Shown: positions 34,071 through 46,104 of the stretch, in pieces
How positions within the stretch are numbered: the first letter of the stretch is position 1
Layout of the letters: every line of letters starts with the position of its first letter
NCBI GenBank assembly: GCA_030998015.1
Contig: JARWMV010000243.1
Span: 124,001-188,000, forward strand
Reading direction: 5' to 3'
DNA length: 64,000 bases
Origin: Ceratorhiza oryzae-sativae
Taxonomy: Eukaryota > Basidiomycota > Agaricomycetes > Cantharellales > Ceratobasidiaceae
Position numbers and translations under genes: made by a program
The notes under the pieces: generated by a model
The model's input: only the letters and a program-made list of their open reading frames with translations
Told to the model about the DNA's origin: nothing
The model's database searches: none

Positions 34071-35201
34071 GTGGGAGGGGACAAAACTATAGAGTATCAG
34101 AGTTGCAGAGTACATGTGGAGTGCAGGAATCAATCTTATGCCTGGGTGGCAGTCAGGGAGCCTATTTGATTGGGTAGGATAAGTCATTCCATTCATTGAG
34201 CACCATGCAACAACAATGATCTGCTACACTGTGTATGAGCAGCAATCAAAGGAGTATACACATCCCTGATGATTCTGGTTATCCCAGAGGGTACTGCATC
34301 CTGCTTGTCCACAGTGCACATCATAAACAGAGAGTAAATAAGATAACCCAGGATACATCATTGCTGGCTAGGAATGGCGTCTGCCCTGATTTACTAGAAC
34401 AAATGAGAGCTGCAGGAAACACTATGTGACCAGACAAATAGAAGAGTGTAATTCTCCCCCTTGGAGCTGCATCAAGAACTCACTTTGTAAAGGACGCATA
34501 CACAAAGCTAGAGTTCCCAGAATGTGGAGTGGCAGAATAACTGTTGAAGCACAGTGAGTAAATGCACTCCAATGTATGACTTAGCACAGTGAGACAAAGC
34601 GGATTGAGCCTGCTAGAGATGAGTGGGGAGAACTTCGCTGTCGATTGAGCGACTTGTACATTCGTTTATATAGAATACAACAGATAAATCCAGGTGGTAC
34701 ATCGGCGTGTATACGAGAGAAAGAAAGTACAAATGGAGATAAAACACATAATATCGGACGCGAGACAAAGGAGAGGTAAAATATCGATATATCCTCGATA
34801 TATACACGGAATCGTTCAACAATAACGCGCCATATTCATTTACGTCTAGTTGCAATGTAGTATTTCAGTGAGGGTTGCAACATTCGTGAAGAACATTATT
34901 TCCATCTTTGCGGCGGTTAAGCTGGAGCAGAGAAACCTTGCAGGAGCAGCGACCTAGATCGTCTGGTTGCTGAATACTCAACAGGAGTGATTTTGAAGCA
35001 AGAAGAATAAATAGGAAGCATATTTTGAATGCAAGAATACGGACCAGTTCAGAGCGTACGTTGGTCCAGCCGGACTGATGGTGAGGCCTGGGCGCTTGTC
35101 GCAGGGACCCAATCGGAGATCCCTGAGAGCCGTATTGGCATCCGGCCAATGAAGAGATTGGGATTGTTGTCGACGACGAGTGATCTAACCGCCTGCCACC
35201 G
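34071..35201. other. Intergenic, right edge of the island
   Basis: No gene supported. CpG-poor until about 34590, then ordinary. Promoter of the complex I gene at its right end. Confidence 0.5.
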
Positions 35202-37934
35202 ATGCTGCGTATCGCGTCATCCACAAGCCGGAGCCCGGCGCAGAGGCTAACCGTACAAGGTGACTGGTTTTTGAACGTGGATCGACAAAAGCTGATTGGG
35301 TATAGCCGCACGCAGGACCTTTGCGTCGTCGTCGGCCAGGAGGCAGGACATCACGCTCACGATCGATGGAAAGGAAGTTACAGTACCACAAGGTGTGTTG
35401 AGAATCATGCTTTGGCTCTCTCTCCTGCTGACAATTTTCGAGGTACGGCTCTGATCCAGGCTTGCGAGGCAGCGGGTTCGAATGTTCCACGGTCAGTCTG
35501 GCTTTGTCGCAATACAGTTGGACAAATACTGAGCCCAAATACTATAGATTTTGTTACCACGATCGGTAGTTATAAGCGCTTGACGAGTGCATATATGATT
35601 TACTGATGCCCAAGTATTTGTAGCTTGGCGATTGCTGGTAATTGTCGGTATGCGGCCCGTTACTCCAGTTGTTATAGCCTTCGCTCACCACGTCCTTAGC
35701 ATGTGCTTGGTAGAGGTTGAGCGATCTCCAAAGCCTGTCGCATCATGGTAAATTAATCCGATTAGACTCAAATAGCCCTGCTCACAACTTGATTAGCGCA
35801 ATGCCAGCCATGCCAGGTCAAAAAGTCTTTACTAATACCCCAGCCGTACATGAAGCTCGAGAAGGCGTTATGGAATTCCTCCTCGCGAACCATCCACTCG
35901 ATTGCCCTATCTGCGACCAAGGAGGTGAATGCGACCTCCAAGACCAGTCGATGCGTTACGGCTCCGATCGCACCCGCTTCCACGAAATCACCGGCAAACG
36001 CGCCGTCGAAAATAAAGACCTCGGTCCACTTGTCAAGACTTCGATGAATCGATGCATCCAATGCACACGCTGTGTCCGATTTGCCAACGACGTCGCCGGC
36101 GTTGAAGATCTCGGTACGACTGGGCGGGGAAACGATATGCAGATCGGGATGTACGTCGAAAAGACGATGAACTCGGAGTTGAGCGGGAACATCGTCGACC
36201 TATGCCCCGTCGGTGCGTTGACGAGTAAACCATACGCGTTCCAGGCGAGACCGTGGGAGTTGAAGAACACCGAGTCTGTTGATGTGTTGGATGGCGTTGG
36301 TTCGAATATCCGGGTCGATTCGCGTGGTGTCCAGGTCATGCGCATCCAGCCTCGAACCAACGATGATGTGAACGAGGAGTGGATCTCGGACAAAACCCGA
36401 TATGCGTATGATGGGCTTCGCCAACAGCGTCTCATGACTCCACTTGTCCGCCAGGGCGATCGATTCGTCAGCGTCGGATGGGAGGAAGCTTTGCTCTCGA
36501 TCGCAGACGGACTGAAAAGTAGCGGAGCGACTGAAGACGAGATTCAGGGCGTTGCTGGTGCTCTGGCTGATACCGAAGCACTGGTTGCACTTAAAGATCT
36601 AGTCAACCGTCTTGGCTCTGACAATCTCGTTATCGACTCTACGGCTCCAGGGACTAACACTCCAAATGTTGATGTTCGTTCGAACTATCTGTTCAATTCG
36701 ACGATCCAGGGATTGAATGAGGCAGATGCAATCCTGCTCGTGGGAACAAACCCGAGACATGAGGCAGCTGTTATGAACTCGCGAATCAGGAAACGGTGGT
36801 TGCACGCTTTGGTATATCTGTTTAGCCTGGTTCCAATCTATGCTAATGGTTGAATGATAGGTCGAGGTTGGGCTGATCGGTGAACAAGCTGACCTCAGCT
36901 ATCGACATGAATCGCTAGGCAACGATGCTGCAGCCCTCGACAAGTTCCTTAGTGGAAAAGCTCAAGGTGTGTATCATACCTGGCAGAGTACCGATGAACT
37001 AACAGAGTTACTAGGTGAATTCGCAAAGGTTTGGGCCAATGCCAAGAAGCCCATGATTATTGTTGGTAGCGGCGTGACCGAGTCCGCCGCAGGCGGGCGG
37101 GTCCTTGGTGCGGTTGCCCGCTACGTGTCGAGCGAGAAGCAAAAAGGACGATTCCTAACCGAGGAATGGAACGGCGTCAACGTCCTCCAGCGTGTAAGTC
37201 GCACCCCTTTGCCTCTGTTTCCAATACATACCCATCAAGTGTTTGCTAGGCTGCCTCTCGTGCTGCGGCCTACGACATTGGATATGCGGCCAAGGCCTCC
37301 AAGACTAACCCTAAATTCATCTACCTCCTCAATGCAGACGACGTCTCCCCCTCATCCATTCCTGCTGGAGCCTTTGTCGTCTACCAGGGTCATCATGGAG
37401 ATGTTGGCGCGCAACTCGCAGACGTGTGTCTCCCCGCGTCAGCATATACCGAGAAGAGCATGACCTGGGTGAACACCGAGGGCCGAACCCAGATTGGGCG
37501 TGCGGCTCTTCCTCCCCCAGGTGCGTCTCGCGAGGACTGGAAAATCCTGAGGGCATTGTCCGAGGTACTCGGATCGCCGCTGCCGTACGACGATGTGCTC
37601 TCTCTGCGCGACCGCATGTGGGATATCTCGCCGACGTTGGTTCGGTACGATGTTGCGGAAAAGACCTCCCCGACTGTGGCGCAGGTCGGGTTGAACTTGC
37701 TTGCGCAGAACAAGGAGACGGGAAAGGGCGGTGCGTTTGAAAAGGTCATTAAGAACTTTTACATGACGGATCCTATTTCGAGAGCGTGAGTAGATTGCTT
37801 GCACGTGGTAGTACTTGGCGTGCTGACTAAACACACCCAGGTCCGTCACTATGGCTCAATGTACGCGGGCTTTCGTACCGGGCAACAAGATCTCACCCAG
37901 TGTGGACAACGTGGTGACTGCTGGCTCTGCGTAG
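35202..37934 (+). CDS. NDUFS1: NADH:ubiquinone oxidoreductase 75-78 kDa subunit (complex I)
   Basis: The largest iron-sulfur subunit of mitochondrial complex I, in the electron-input arm in the matrix. Exon 1 (35202-35259) plus exon 2 give a mitochondrial presequence ([15 protein letters not shown], then [13 protein letters not shown]). All cluster ligands are present once the small exons are joined: CYH and NCRMC with PVASC (2Fe-2S N1b), [17 protein letters not shown] (N5), and CIQCTRC with CPVGAL (N4). The molybdopterin-oxidoreductase-like domain follows from about 36300. Exons of only 18, 24 and 47 nt lie between 35546 and 35750. The last exon begins after an acceptor near 37841 and ends TAG at 37932-37934. 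The protein looks complete and functional. Confidence 0.95.
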
Positions 37935-38129
37935 TGTCCCAGATATTGTGGTCTGACGACGAAATAAATTTCGCGGTTGCTTTTGCTTTTGTCCTTCTAC
38001 CTGTGTGCCTCGTATCGTCAATTGAACAGAGCTAGCTTATGATGTTTCGGGAGGTACTCGCTGATCGGCGACTAGAAAGAATAAATTAAGCCATGGCATC
38101 GGGTTATGTACGTTTTGATTCTGAACTGC

Positions 38130-38726
38130 TGATAATCTGCGAGGTCGGTTCACAAGAGGCGCCGTGTTTGCATTTCGACACGAGGTTGAGGAAGTGAACG
38201 AGATACAAAAGGCCTTCCGTCTCAAGAGAGACAAGCAAGGACTCTGTGAATGGGAAAGTCAAAAACGTTTAGATTCGCAAAAGATATTCATGGTACGCTA
38301 CTTGAATTAGACTGCTGTGCGAGATGTGACGATTGCGAGCCTGGATCGTGGCCATCAATCGTAAGCTTAACGAGAAGAATGCCAGTTCTATTAACATCTG
38401 GCATATAGGTTCGACATTTTATCAATGAAATTAATTCCTGGAAACAGCCAAACGAAAAACCGCCACCATTGGTTCGGCATGCCATCGAACATCGACGCAT
38501 ACAAGACATTGAGTTGGCGAGCGAAAGGCCAGTCGTACAATTACTATCACAGGAAGACCTTGCGACATCGAAACAGCAGTTCAAAGATTCCTGGGGTCTC
38601 CCGAGGTGTAATTTATGTGAGGCACTGGGGAGGCCGCACCTGTGGGGGGCAAAAACGGCATATTTGACCTACCATTTGGAGGACAGGCAAGTCGTTGATT
38701 ACGAGCCCCCCGTCATGTCGACTTGA
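38130..38726 (+). pseudogene. Relic of the F-box/zinc-finger family
   Basis: The piece at about 38150-38295 encodes FRHEVEEVNEIQKAF...EWESQK, which parallels FALQTEIDEVLRTQQEF...KWEEGK of the F-box gene at 6463-9149. After stops and frame changes, 38411-38726 encodes an open stretch ending CNLCEALGRPHLWG...YHLEDR, matching the C-terminal C2H2-like end of that gene (CYVCRATN...HLEDV). The F-box and middle parts are absent. A small spliced gene cannot be excluded. Confidence 0.5.
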
Positions 38727-40354
38727 CTCCTTGCATAGAATCAAAGTGACGAATCCAGTTCAAGGACTGAATTTTGGTCACGGCGACGGTCCGTCCGGGT
38801 TGAAAGACTGGTGGGAGAGATGGGAGCGTTTCATGATGCTCTCCCGAAAGAGTCGGCACCCGAGTAAATCGGCCATGACGCAAAGCGTCAGACAGGAGGA
38901 CTGAGTGAAATTTCCCCCTTCTACATTCTTTCGCCGTGATTCTTGTCCGTTATACTCTCAATCGAATCAATGATGGAACATTCTACAAAGTAATCCTGAG
39001 TACACCGCGCATAGATTTTGGTTGATGCTTTCTCAAACTATCAGTGACCAGATCACTTGTGGATAGTTTCCCGTGTTTCGTTGAAATCATATGAATCTTA
39101 TGGAAGCTGTGGGGCAGATCTAGAAAGCTACCACAGGATCAACCCGATGGGCAACCAGGGGTTTGCAGAGCCAGATGGTGCTGTGCATATACTAGGTATA
39201 TATACTTGATTTGACCTTCTCGTGCTTTCTCCAGCATACGTAGTGGTTCTAAACGTTTTGCAAAATCGCCCCGCGCGACCCTTCCGCCCTAAAGGGATGA
39301 TGTCCTTGAAAAAATTGAACTCCCTTCTCATATCACAGTAGACACCGGTAGTGCATATTCAGAGTTTACACAGGACGCGCGGAAATATCTAACAGAAATA
39401 TGATAATACAAATCCATCAATACATGCATAAGCCATCCGTCGCTGAGAACCTTTGAGTACATCCACAGAATCGACTCGATGTCCTAGCAGGGGTCGGGGG
39501 ACCAAATTAGGCGCAAATGAATATATTGGTACATCAAGCGTGCTGAACGAGAGATTTGTATTGAACGTGCTCATGAATTTCCTGATGACAGTACAACTTT
39601 GAACTTTGGGATAACGACTCCGAGTGACCCAGCCGTCGCAAACTCAAGTTTGTGAAGGAAGTGATGCCGAGAGTCGCAATGCTTTACTTTATTTGCGCAG
39701 TCCAAACGTGAGCGGCGAGCGGTTCAAACGGCGGCAGGCGAGCGGGCGAAGATCGACCGTGGCAAAGTCGCGAGGGTGCTCAGCAAGTTTCTCCAAGAGC
39801 TATGGCTGACCCCATAATAATCGAAACATTTTATTCTACAAGCGCATGCAGAGAAATGCGTCATGGGGCGTGTTCTGGCGCAAACGGCGAGATACAATAA
39901 GAATGACAAAAGAACCCGCCGCGGGTCACAAAGTTGTCGTCTCCTGTTACACTCCTAAGTACTTAAACGACAACCGATATACGTCTTCATGGTTCATGCT
40001 TCGAGGGCCGTGCAAGTTAGGCAGTTTGAAGCGTGGTAAAATGACTCTGACAGCTCTTGCACACGATTAGGAATTAAAACGGGCTTCACTCTGCAACGAA
40101 CGAATGTGGCTGTCAAGGTCCTCGATGTTGTTTAGACATGCTTCGGCAAATCAGGGGCTTTGGTAAGCTAAGCCGTCAGCATCTCACGTGACTTGAACTC
40201 GGCTCCATCCACGCGCATCCGACCCCTCTCTCATTCCCGAACATCCGCTCGGATCGAGCGCCGTGGTTGGGATTGTCGCATCTTGGTTGCTTGTTTCACT
40301 TGTGTATCTATCTGGCGATTCTTATTCGCTTGGCTTCTTATTTTCTTTGTTGTG
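38727..40354. other. Intergenic, no gene seen
   Basis: 1.6 kb without a supported gene. Short frames on both strands lack domains, and I found no consistent splice model. Confidence 0.45.
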
Positions 40355-41260
40355 ATGGCGGCTGCTGAGGCACTGATGGAGCTTGTGCCTGGCAAAGGTG
40401 GCTTGAGGGTCGAGCTGGAGGACGAGAAGGAGAAGGAGCGCGTGATGGCTGCTACATATGCCGCGTACACGAAGCGTGCCAAGATTCAGGCGGAGAAGAC
40501 CAAGGCTCAACAGGTAAGTCCGATTGGCGTATTTTTGCAACAGACCACCGATTGTGTTCGAACATCATAGTTATCTAGACAGTTGAAGACTCGTTTACAA
40601 TTTGCCCGCTTAAAAGTTGATTACGGATGGGTACGCAATTCAACTAGCGTTTGTTTCTACTCTTCAGGAATTTATCATATGCTGTTTGTTCCGTAGACAC
40701 GACAAAGCTTGAACGAGGTAGAGAACTTGTATTTTCACTTGACCCGGGCAAGGCCAACCCATCAACATCAACGGGCTGAAACATCGACCCCACCTATGCC
40801 AGACCCAGGCACCCCTCCGACAACGGCGGCAACTCCTTCCGAAACACAAGAGCAAGAATCGCAAGGATTATCCACGCAGTCGACGCAGTGTACTGTTATC
40901 GAGTCTCCTTCCGCCCCCTCGTCACAACCAACATCCCTAGCACCCACACAGTTGTCACTTGCGCTGGGAGACAAACCCCCAGCACAGTCTTCTAAGCGAA
41001 CCCCATTCGTAGAACGTACGAGGACAGGCGGGATTGTTCGTTCGTCTCAGCCAGTCGAGCGACTTCGAACCGGGGGCAAGGTCCGGTCTTCGCCGGTCGG
41101 AAACGGAAGCGGGGTGTCACCGAAGAAACGTGGGAGGCCGCGGATACCTGATACCTCTTCAGAGCCCGCATCCGTTGAAAGTGGAATCGGTGGTAGCGGA
41201 GGTTTGACGTATGATTCATTCTGGAGCTCATTGGGGTCCATGAAGGGTGGGAGCGTGTAA
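40355..41260 (+). CDS. Possible Whi5-type (GTB motif) transcriptional regulator
   Basis: Three exons (40355-40513, 40571-40630, 40697-41260) give 260 residues. The N-terminal third is charged and helical (LEDEKEKERVMAATYAAYTK). The conserved part is LKTRLQFARLKVDYGWTRQS at residues 58-77, spanning the second intron and reading on into LNEVENLY. This is similar in pattern to the GTB motif (LxxRLxxAxxKV) by which Whi5/Nrm1-type repressors bind G1/S transcription factors in fungi. The C-terminal half is disordered, rich in Pro, Ser and Thr, with basic Arg/Gly patches (PKKRGRPR) that could be a nuclear signal or AT-hook. The gene model is firm; the family assignment is tentative. Confidence 0.6.
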
Positions 41261-42070
41261 GGGGTTGCGATCGTTGCTTGGGAATTATTGAATTATTATT
41301 GTGTATTTTTTAATGTTTATTTTCCTTCTTTCACGGACTTTTGTTCACATGGGTTTGATGTATTCCGTCGTGCGACTCACGCATTGTTTTCGTTAGCTGA
41401 CCTGCTAATCCTGGGTCTATCTCAAGAAAAACGAGGGTGGCCTGAATGGGGGCTGAGACGTTGCCATACACTTAGTGGGGCAATTTTTTTTTTAAAAAAA
41501 ACCTAATGGGTTGCTTGTAGTATCTGATCGTCTGGATGTGCCAGTGAACCGGGGAACTCTAAGAACTTGTCAATCGAATACACCTGATGATCATCAAATG
41601 CTACTGGGGAGAGTAGTCAGGCTGTGACGTGTAGAGTCGATCGATTCCTATTGTGCTGATGGATGACGCATATGATAATTTGACCAGACCGACAAGGCCG
41701 CTCGTTATCTCATAGTTTTCTTGTGTTTCATATTCGATGACTGAAGACCCCAACGCCTATGGGCGCGAACGATCGCGCATCTGCAGATTAAAGCGTAGAT
41801 CGGACTCACAAAGACCACCCTAATCTTTGTCGCATCCTATGAGCCCATTAGCTGGCAGTGGATCGTCCAGATTGTTTTGGATCTCATTGATGGTTAACCA
41901 CGCATGCACCCACCTATCGGTTCTACCCAGTACTCTAGAGCACGGAAACCAGAGGCGGATATCTGAATGAGTGCAGGGATGACAAGGTGGAAATCGTAGT
42001 TGGCTTCCCCTACCGTGTTCACAAAACCTTATTTGCCTTGAGTCAAACAGAATTCTTATATATTCCACTA
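41261..42070. other. Intergenic, convergent gene ends
   Basis: Lies between the 3' ends of two convergent genes. A T9-A8 tract occurs near 41490. No gene seen. Confidence 0.5.
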
Positions 42071-42804
42071 CTACTCTTGACTGGACTCCCTCGGGGTGCC
42101 ACCCCTCCCTCTCCGGCCCCTCGAAGCAAATCCTCTCCCGTCTTGTGAAGGACCAAGCGGCTCCCTAACCGCCTTAAGTCCCTCGGCCGAGTTGGGGCTC
42201 CCCCTCCTTTGTCCTCCTGGACCACCGTTGGCTCCACCTCGGCCGCGAGCCAGAATACCTCTCTTGGGCGCCGGGCTGCCTTCTCGGCTGCTTCCTCCGT
42301 TCCCTCCATTCACACCACCCGAGTTGGCAAATATCCGATCGCGAGCAGCTTTATACTCTGCTTCGCGCTCTTTCATCGTTTTGGCGCCGTTACCCGGGGT
42401 ACTCGAGCTCGAATTAGACTGGGAGGGTGTGGAGGATTTGGGCCGCTGGAGGATCCGCATAGAAGGCATGATCGCTGCGACTGGCGGTAGAACCGTCGAT
42501 TGCTGGTTAGATGAGAATTGGATCTGGGGCATAGGGGCTGAAGCGTTGCTTCTGGTCCATCAATGCCCAGGCATCTGCCGAGCGTGAAGACAATACTCAC
42601 GCCCTTTCCCAGATATCCTTGGCAGATTCCTCCTCAGGATCATCGGCATCCCAGTCATCTGGGACTACTCTAGCAGTTTTGTTTGTTATCTGACGTGAAC
42701 AGGAGAGCTCATTGGATGCATATCAGGGAGGAGGGGGCTCGGCGCACGGTAGGTGTCGTGTCCCAGACAGGCACGTCTGCAGAGGATGATACAGAGCTAG
42801 TCAT
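42071..42804 (-). CDS. SUZ-domain protein (SZRD1-like)
   Basis: The main exon (about 42547-42071) contains RILQRPKS followed by KTMKEREAEYKAARDRIF, the SUZ domain, which binds RNA in proteins such as SZRD1. An Arg/Gly-rich tail (GILARGRGGANGG, GRGFASRGRRGRGG) ends at 42071. The upstream exon (near 42650-42600) encodes an acidic DDWDADDPEEESAKDIWE motif also typical of this family. The first exon starts at an ATG at 42802-42804; joining it in phase seems to need a GC donor near 42726, so the start is less certain. It is divergent from RRP9, 196 bases apart, so the two probably share a promoter. Confidence 0.72.
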
Positions 42805-43000
42805 GATATTTTCCCATTGGTACAGTTTCGAGTTGATTCAGCCAGTATATAGATCAGAATTAACAATTAGGGTATGCGCTTGGGTGGTGGTTGAGTTGGC
42901 AGATAAAAATAATCTTGGCGCCGAGATGACTGATGATTACATCAACTAAATTTTGTGAAACTTTATTTCTATTTTCTTGTTTTTCGTCGTTCGATCGACC

Positions 43001-45031
43001 ATGCCTGATGCGTTCTTCAGCTCCAACAAGACCAAGACTCGGAAACGCAAACGGGATGTTTCTTCGTCTAAGCCCTCTGGGTCTTCTAAGCCCAACGGCA
43101 AGGTGAAACGATCGCGGCGGGATGAAGAGCTGTCCGAGTCGGATGACGAAGAGTTTGGAGGTGGGATCGAGGACGGACCTCAGAGCTGAGGATGTTGATC
43201 CTGGAGAAAGTGGAGATGAGGATGCTGGCGAAACTCCTGCTGAGAAGAGGCTTAGGCTTGCGAGAATGGTAATAGAGGATAGGCGGAAGGAGTTGGGTGA
43301 GTCGCCATTGGGTTTGATCGCTTCATGTGTTAACAAGTGGGAGGATAGCCGGAGATGAAGTGGACGCCGCAGAGATCGACAAGGAACTATTGGCGTCGAG
43401 ATTGCGACAGGATACGGTAAGCTATATACTGAGCTAAGCGTGATGCGCTCATTAAGCTTCTAGAGTAGCACCAGCACTCTGGGAAGATATCACTGTTCCT
43501 AGCTGACATGGTATATCTGCATCATGACCCTCCCGGTACAATCCCTAACGCCATTCTCGCGCCAGCTCAACACTTCATCTCCAGCAACTCACTTTACTCG
43601 CAGACAACGACTGCCCATCACAGCCGCCGTTGCATCAGACGACGCCTCGCTGCTTTACACCGCCTCTAAAGACGGCACCATTACCAAATGGTCCCTTGCG
43701 ACTATGCAGCACCTCAAAACGTACTCCAAACTGCCTTCGCAAAAGGGGAAGGGGAAAGCAAAAACCGGAACCAATGTCGAAGGCCATGTAGACGAGGTCT
43801 TGGCTCTTGCATTGAGTTTTGACGGTCGGTATCTGGTTAGCGGAGGGCGAGATCGTAGGATTCTGGTTTGGGATGTCAAGGAGGATCGGGTGGTCAAAGT
43901 GTTTGAAGGTCATAAGGATGCGATTACGGTTCGCTCCTACATCCCACACCCATCAAGTGACCAATACTGACTCGCCCTTCCATGTAGGGTCTCGCGTTCC
44001 GCAAAAAAACTCTTCAGCTGTACTCATCCTCCCTTGACCGAACCATAAAACTACACGATCTATCCGTCATGGGATATGTCGAAACATTATTCGGACATCA
44101 AGACTCAGCAGCTTCGATCGATGCATTACTAGGCGAAACGGCCGTTAGTGCGGGTATGCGAGATCGGACGATCAGATATTGGAAAATTGCAGATGAGACA
44201 CAGCTGGTGTTTCGGGGTGGAGGGCGTAGTCGACTGAGAGAAGTCCTGGAGGGAGGGATGGAGCAGGATAAAGAAGAGGGGGATGAGGCAGATGGGGAGA
44301 AGAAAGGCCAGAGCAAGGGGCAGGAAAGGGGCAAGGGTTTTCTCGAAGGTAGCATCGATTGCGTCACGATGCTAGACGAATCGACCTTTGTTAGTGGTGG
44401 GGATAGTGGGTACGCACCTGCTTGCGCTTTAATCCTACTTTCTACTTACCGAACCTCGTTTGAGCAGATCGCTATGCCTATGGTTAATATCTAAAAAGAA
44501 ACCGGTCTTTACCCACCCACTCGCACATGGTATGCACGAGCATCATTCCGAGTCCGAAGGGTTAATTGCTACGCCCCGATGGATTACTGCACTAGGAGCC
44601 GTTCGATATGGTGATTTATTTGCATCTGGTACGCATATACCAACATCTCACAATGGGTTGAAACTGAGAAGTGTTTGATAGGGTCATACGATTCCACAAT
44701 CCGCCTATGGAAACTGAACGATAAGAGCCGCTCGTTTTCATCTCTTGGAACCATTTCTGCTCCAGGGTTTGTCAACTCTCTTCAGTTGGTCATAAGTCCA
44801 AGGGATAGTGCTTCGAAACATACCTGGGGTCGTCTCGACTCTGACTCTAATGCAGAAACTAAATCGAATGGGGATTTCAACAGACCGCATGGACGAACGA
44901 AGGACGAAATATTACTCGTGGCTGGTCTGGGCCAAGAACCTCGCCTTGGCCGATGGATGAAGGTACATGGGCGCGGTGAAAAGAATGCTGCGTTGGTCGT
45001 TGCGTTACCGAGGGGCGATCTTTCGCGATAG
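43001..45031 (+). CDS. RRP9: U3 snoRNP protein Rrp9 / U3-55K
   Basis: A WD40 protein of the box C/D U3 snoRNP needed for early 18S rRNA processing in the nucleolus. The N terminus is strongly basic with a nuclear signal (KTRKRKRD, KVKRSRRDEE) and acidic SESDDEE. The family-typical EKRLRLARMVIEDRRKEL follows, then DAAEIDKELLASRLRQD, HSGKI, and WD repeats with SKDGTITKWS, SGGRDRRILVWD, SSSLDRTIKLHD, GMRDRTIRYWK and SYDSTIRLWK. A Lys/Glu-rich insert (about 44250-44340) interrupts the propeller. Introns occur at about 43296, 43418, 43510, 43928, 44410 and 44631. It ends GDLSR and TAG at 45031. Confidence 0.9.
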
Positions 45032-46104
45032 CAGTTTTAATGCATAGTTTTCAATTGCCCATACTTGGTTTCATTTCATTGGTAAACTTCACGTATGAAT
45101 GCAAGCGTAGGGGTGAGAAGAGGAGGGGCATGACTGCTTTTCAAAGGCCCAATTCGGCGACTTAGACAAGGTTAGTCGGTTTTGCGGTTTGCTTAATTGC
45201 ATGTTATGGTTTTCGTTAGACTATATTAATCAAAAGGCTGGGACAAGCACAGGCTCTAGAGGCACCACACCGAACGGCAACTGTGAAGCCTTGCAGGCCC
45301 ACACCTCATACGACGATATATGAATGCAATCATGTTTCTCCGCTGTGGTATCGTTACGTATATGCCCATCTTTGTGTATGGTAGCGTTCAGCAAGGACAG
45401 CTTCTATACAAGTAGTTTCCATGAATTAGGATTGAGCTCGACAATAAAAGTACACAATCTGCATATACAACCAATCAATCGTCTCGAGTTCTACATTGCA
45501 ACGCTGTTGCTCAGCCTTACCCAAAACAGCAGCGAAATAGCCTCTTGGGGGGTATAGTGCAAACCCGTCCACATCGAACTAGCCAACAATGAATAGATCT
45601 GCTCAACATACCATCCTCAGAACAAGTATCGGGATCCCAAACATACCCCTTCGGTTAGTGTTATTCTGGCGTTGTTTCGTTCGTAAAGCCAGCTTGAAAA
45701 TCTGGGAAATAGCAAAGGCTCATTCTTTGCTGAGCGAAGGGTTGCTTGGGTATTGCAAGTTCGCTAGACGTCAACAGGCGCGGTAATTTCATCTCCAGTG
45801 AGATGTAGTTCAACCATGTGCTACCATGTTTGTAAGTCGCATTTTTCAGTCTTGGAGGGTTTTTGGCGTATCGAGGATGCGGAGTGGTGGCTCACGAACA
45901 TGCCTAGAGGCTGAAATACATACTGGACCAATCCGGAAAGGGGCTGCACGTATAGCTCGTATGACAGTGGTATCCATCGGGAGGACCCGATGAGTCAGCG
46001 ATGTCCGACACAAGCGAGCACGTGACTGGCGACAGGTGCGATACCCCACACCAGCCTCTACGCCTGTTGTTAAACTTGACTTCCTCCTTCACCGTCAGCA
46101 CAAA
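45032..46104. other. Intergenic, no gene seen
   Basis: Between RRP9 and the ubiquitin-conjugating enzyme. No coding model; contains the RAD6 promoter at the right end. Confidence 0.5.

Larger units (their letters stand above)
22830..34590. other. CpG-depleted, transposon-rich island
   Basis: CG dinucleotides are nearly absent compared with both flanks. I find none between 31762 and 34377. The island covers the nested transposons and unique flanking DNA on both sides, including a two-TM pseudogene. The youngest retrotransposon inside (25589-30419) keeps more CG than its surroundings. This pattern is expected from long-term cytosine methylation and deamination, or from a RIP-like process acting at CpG. 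Both are inferences. Confidence 0.75.

Noticed and set aside
35485..35505. B-box-like GGTTCGAATGTTCC as a tRNA gene
   Set aside because: It lies inside a coding exon of the complex I subunit and has no A box at the right distance.
42096..42587. Plus-strand 163-codon frame
   Set aside because: Antisense shadow of the Arg/Gly-rich SUZ-domain gene.
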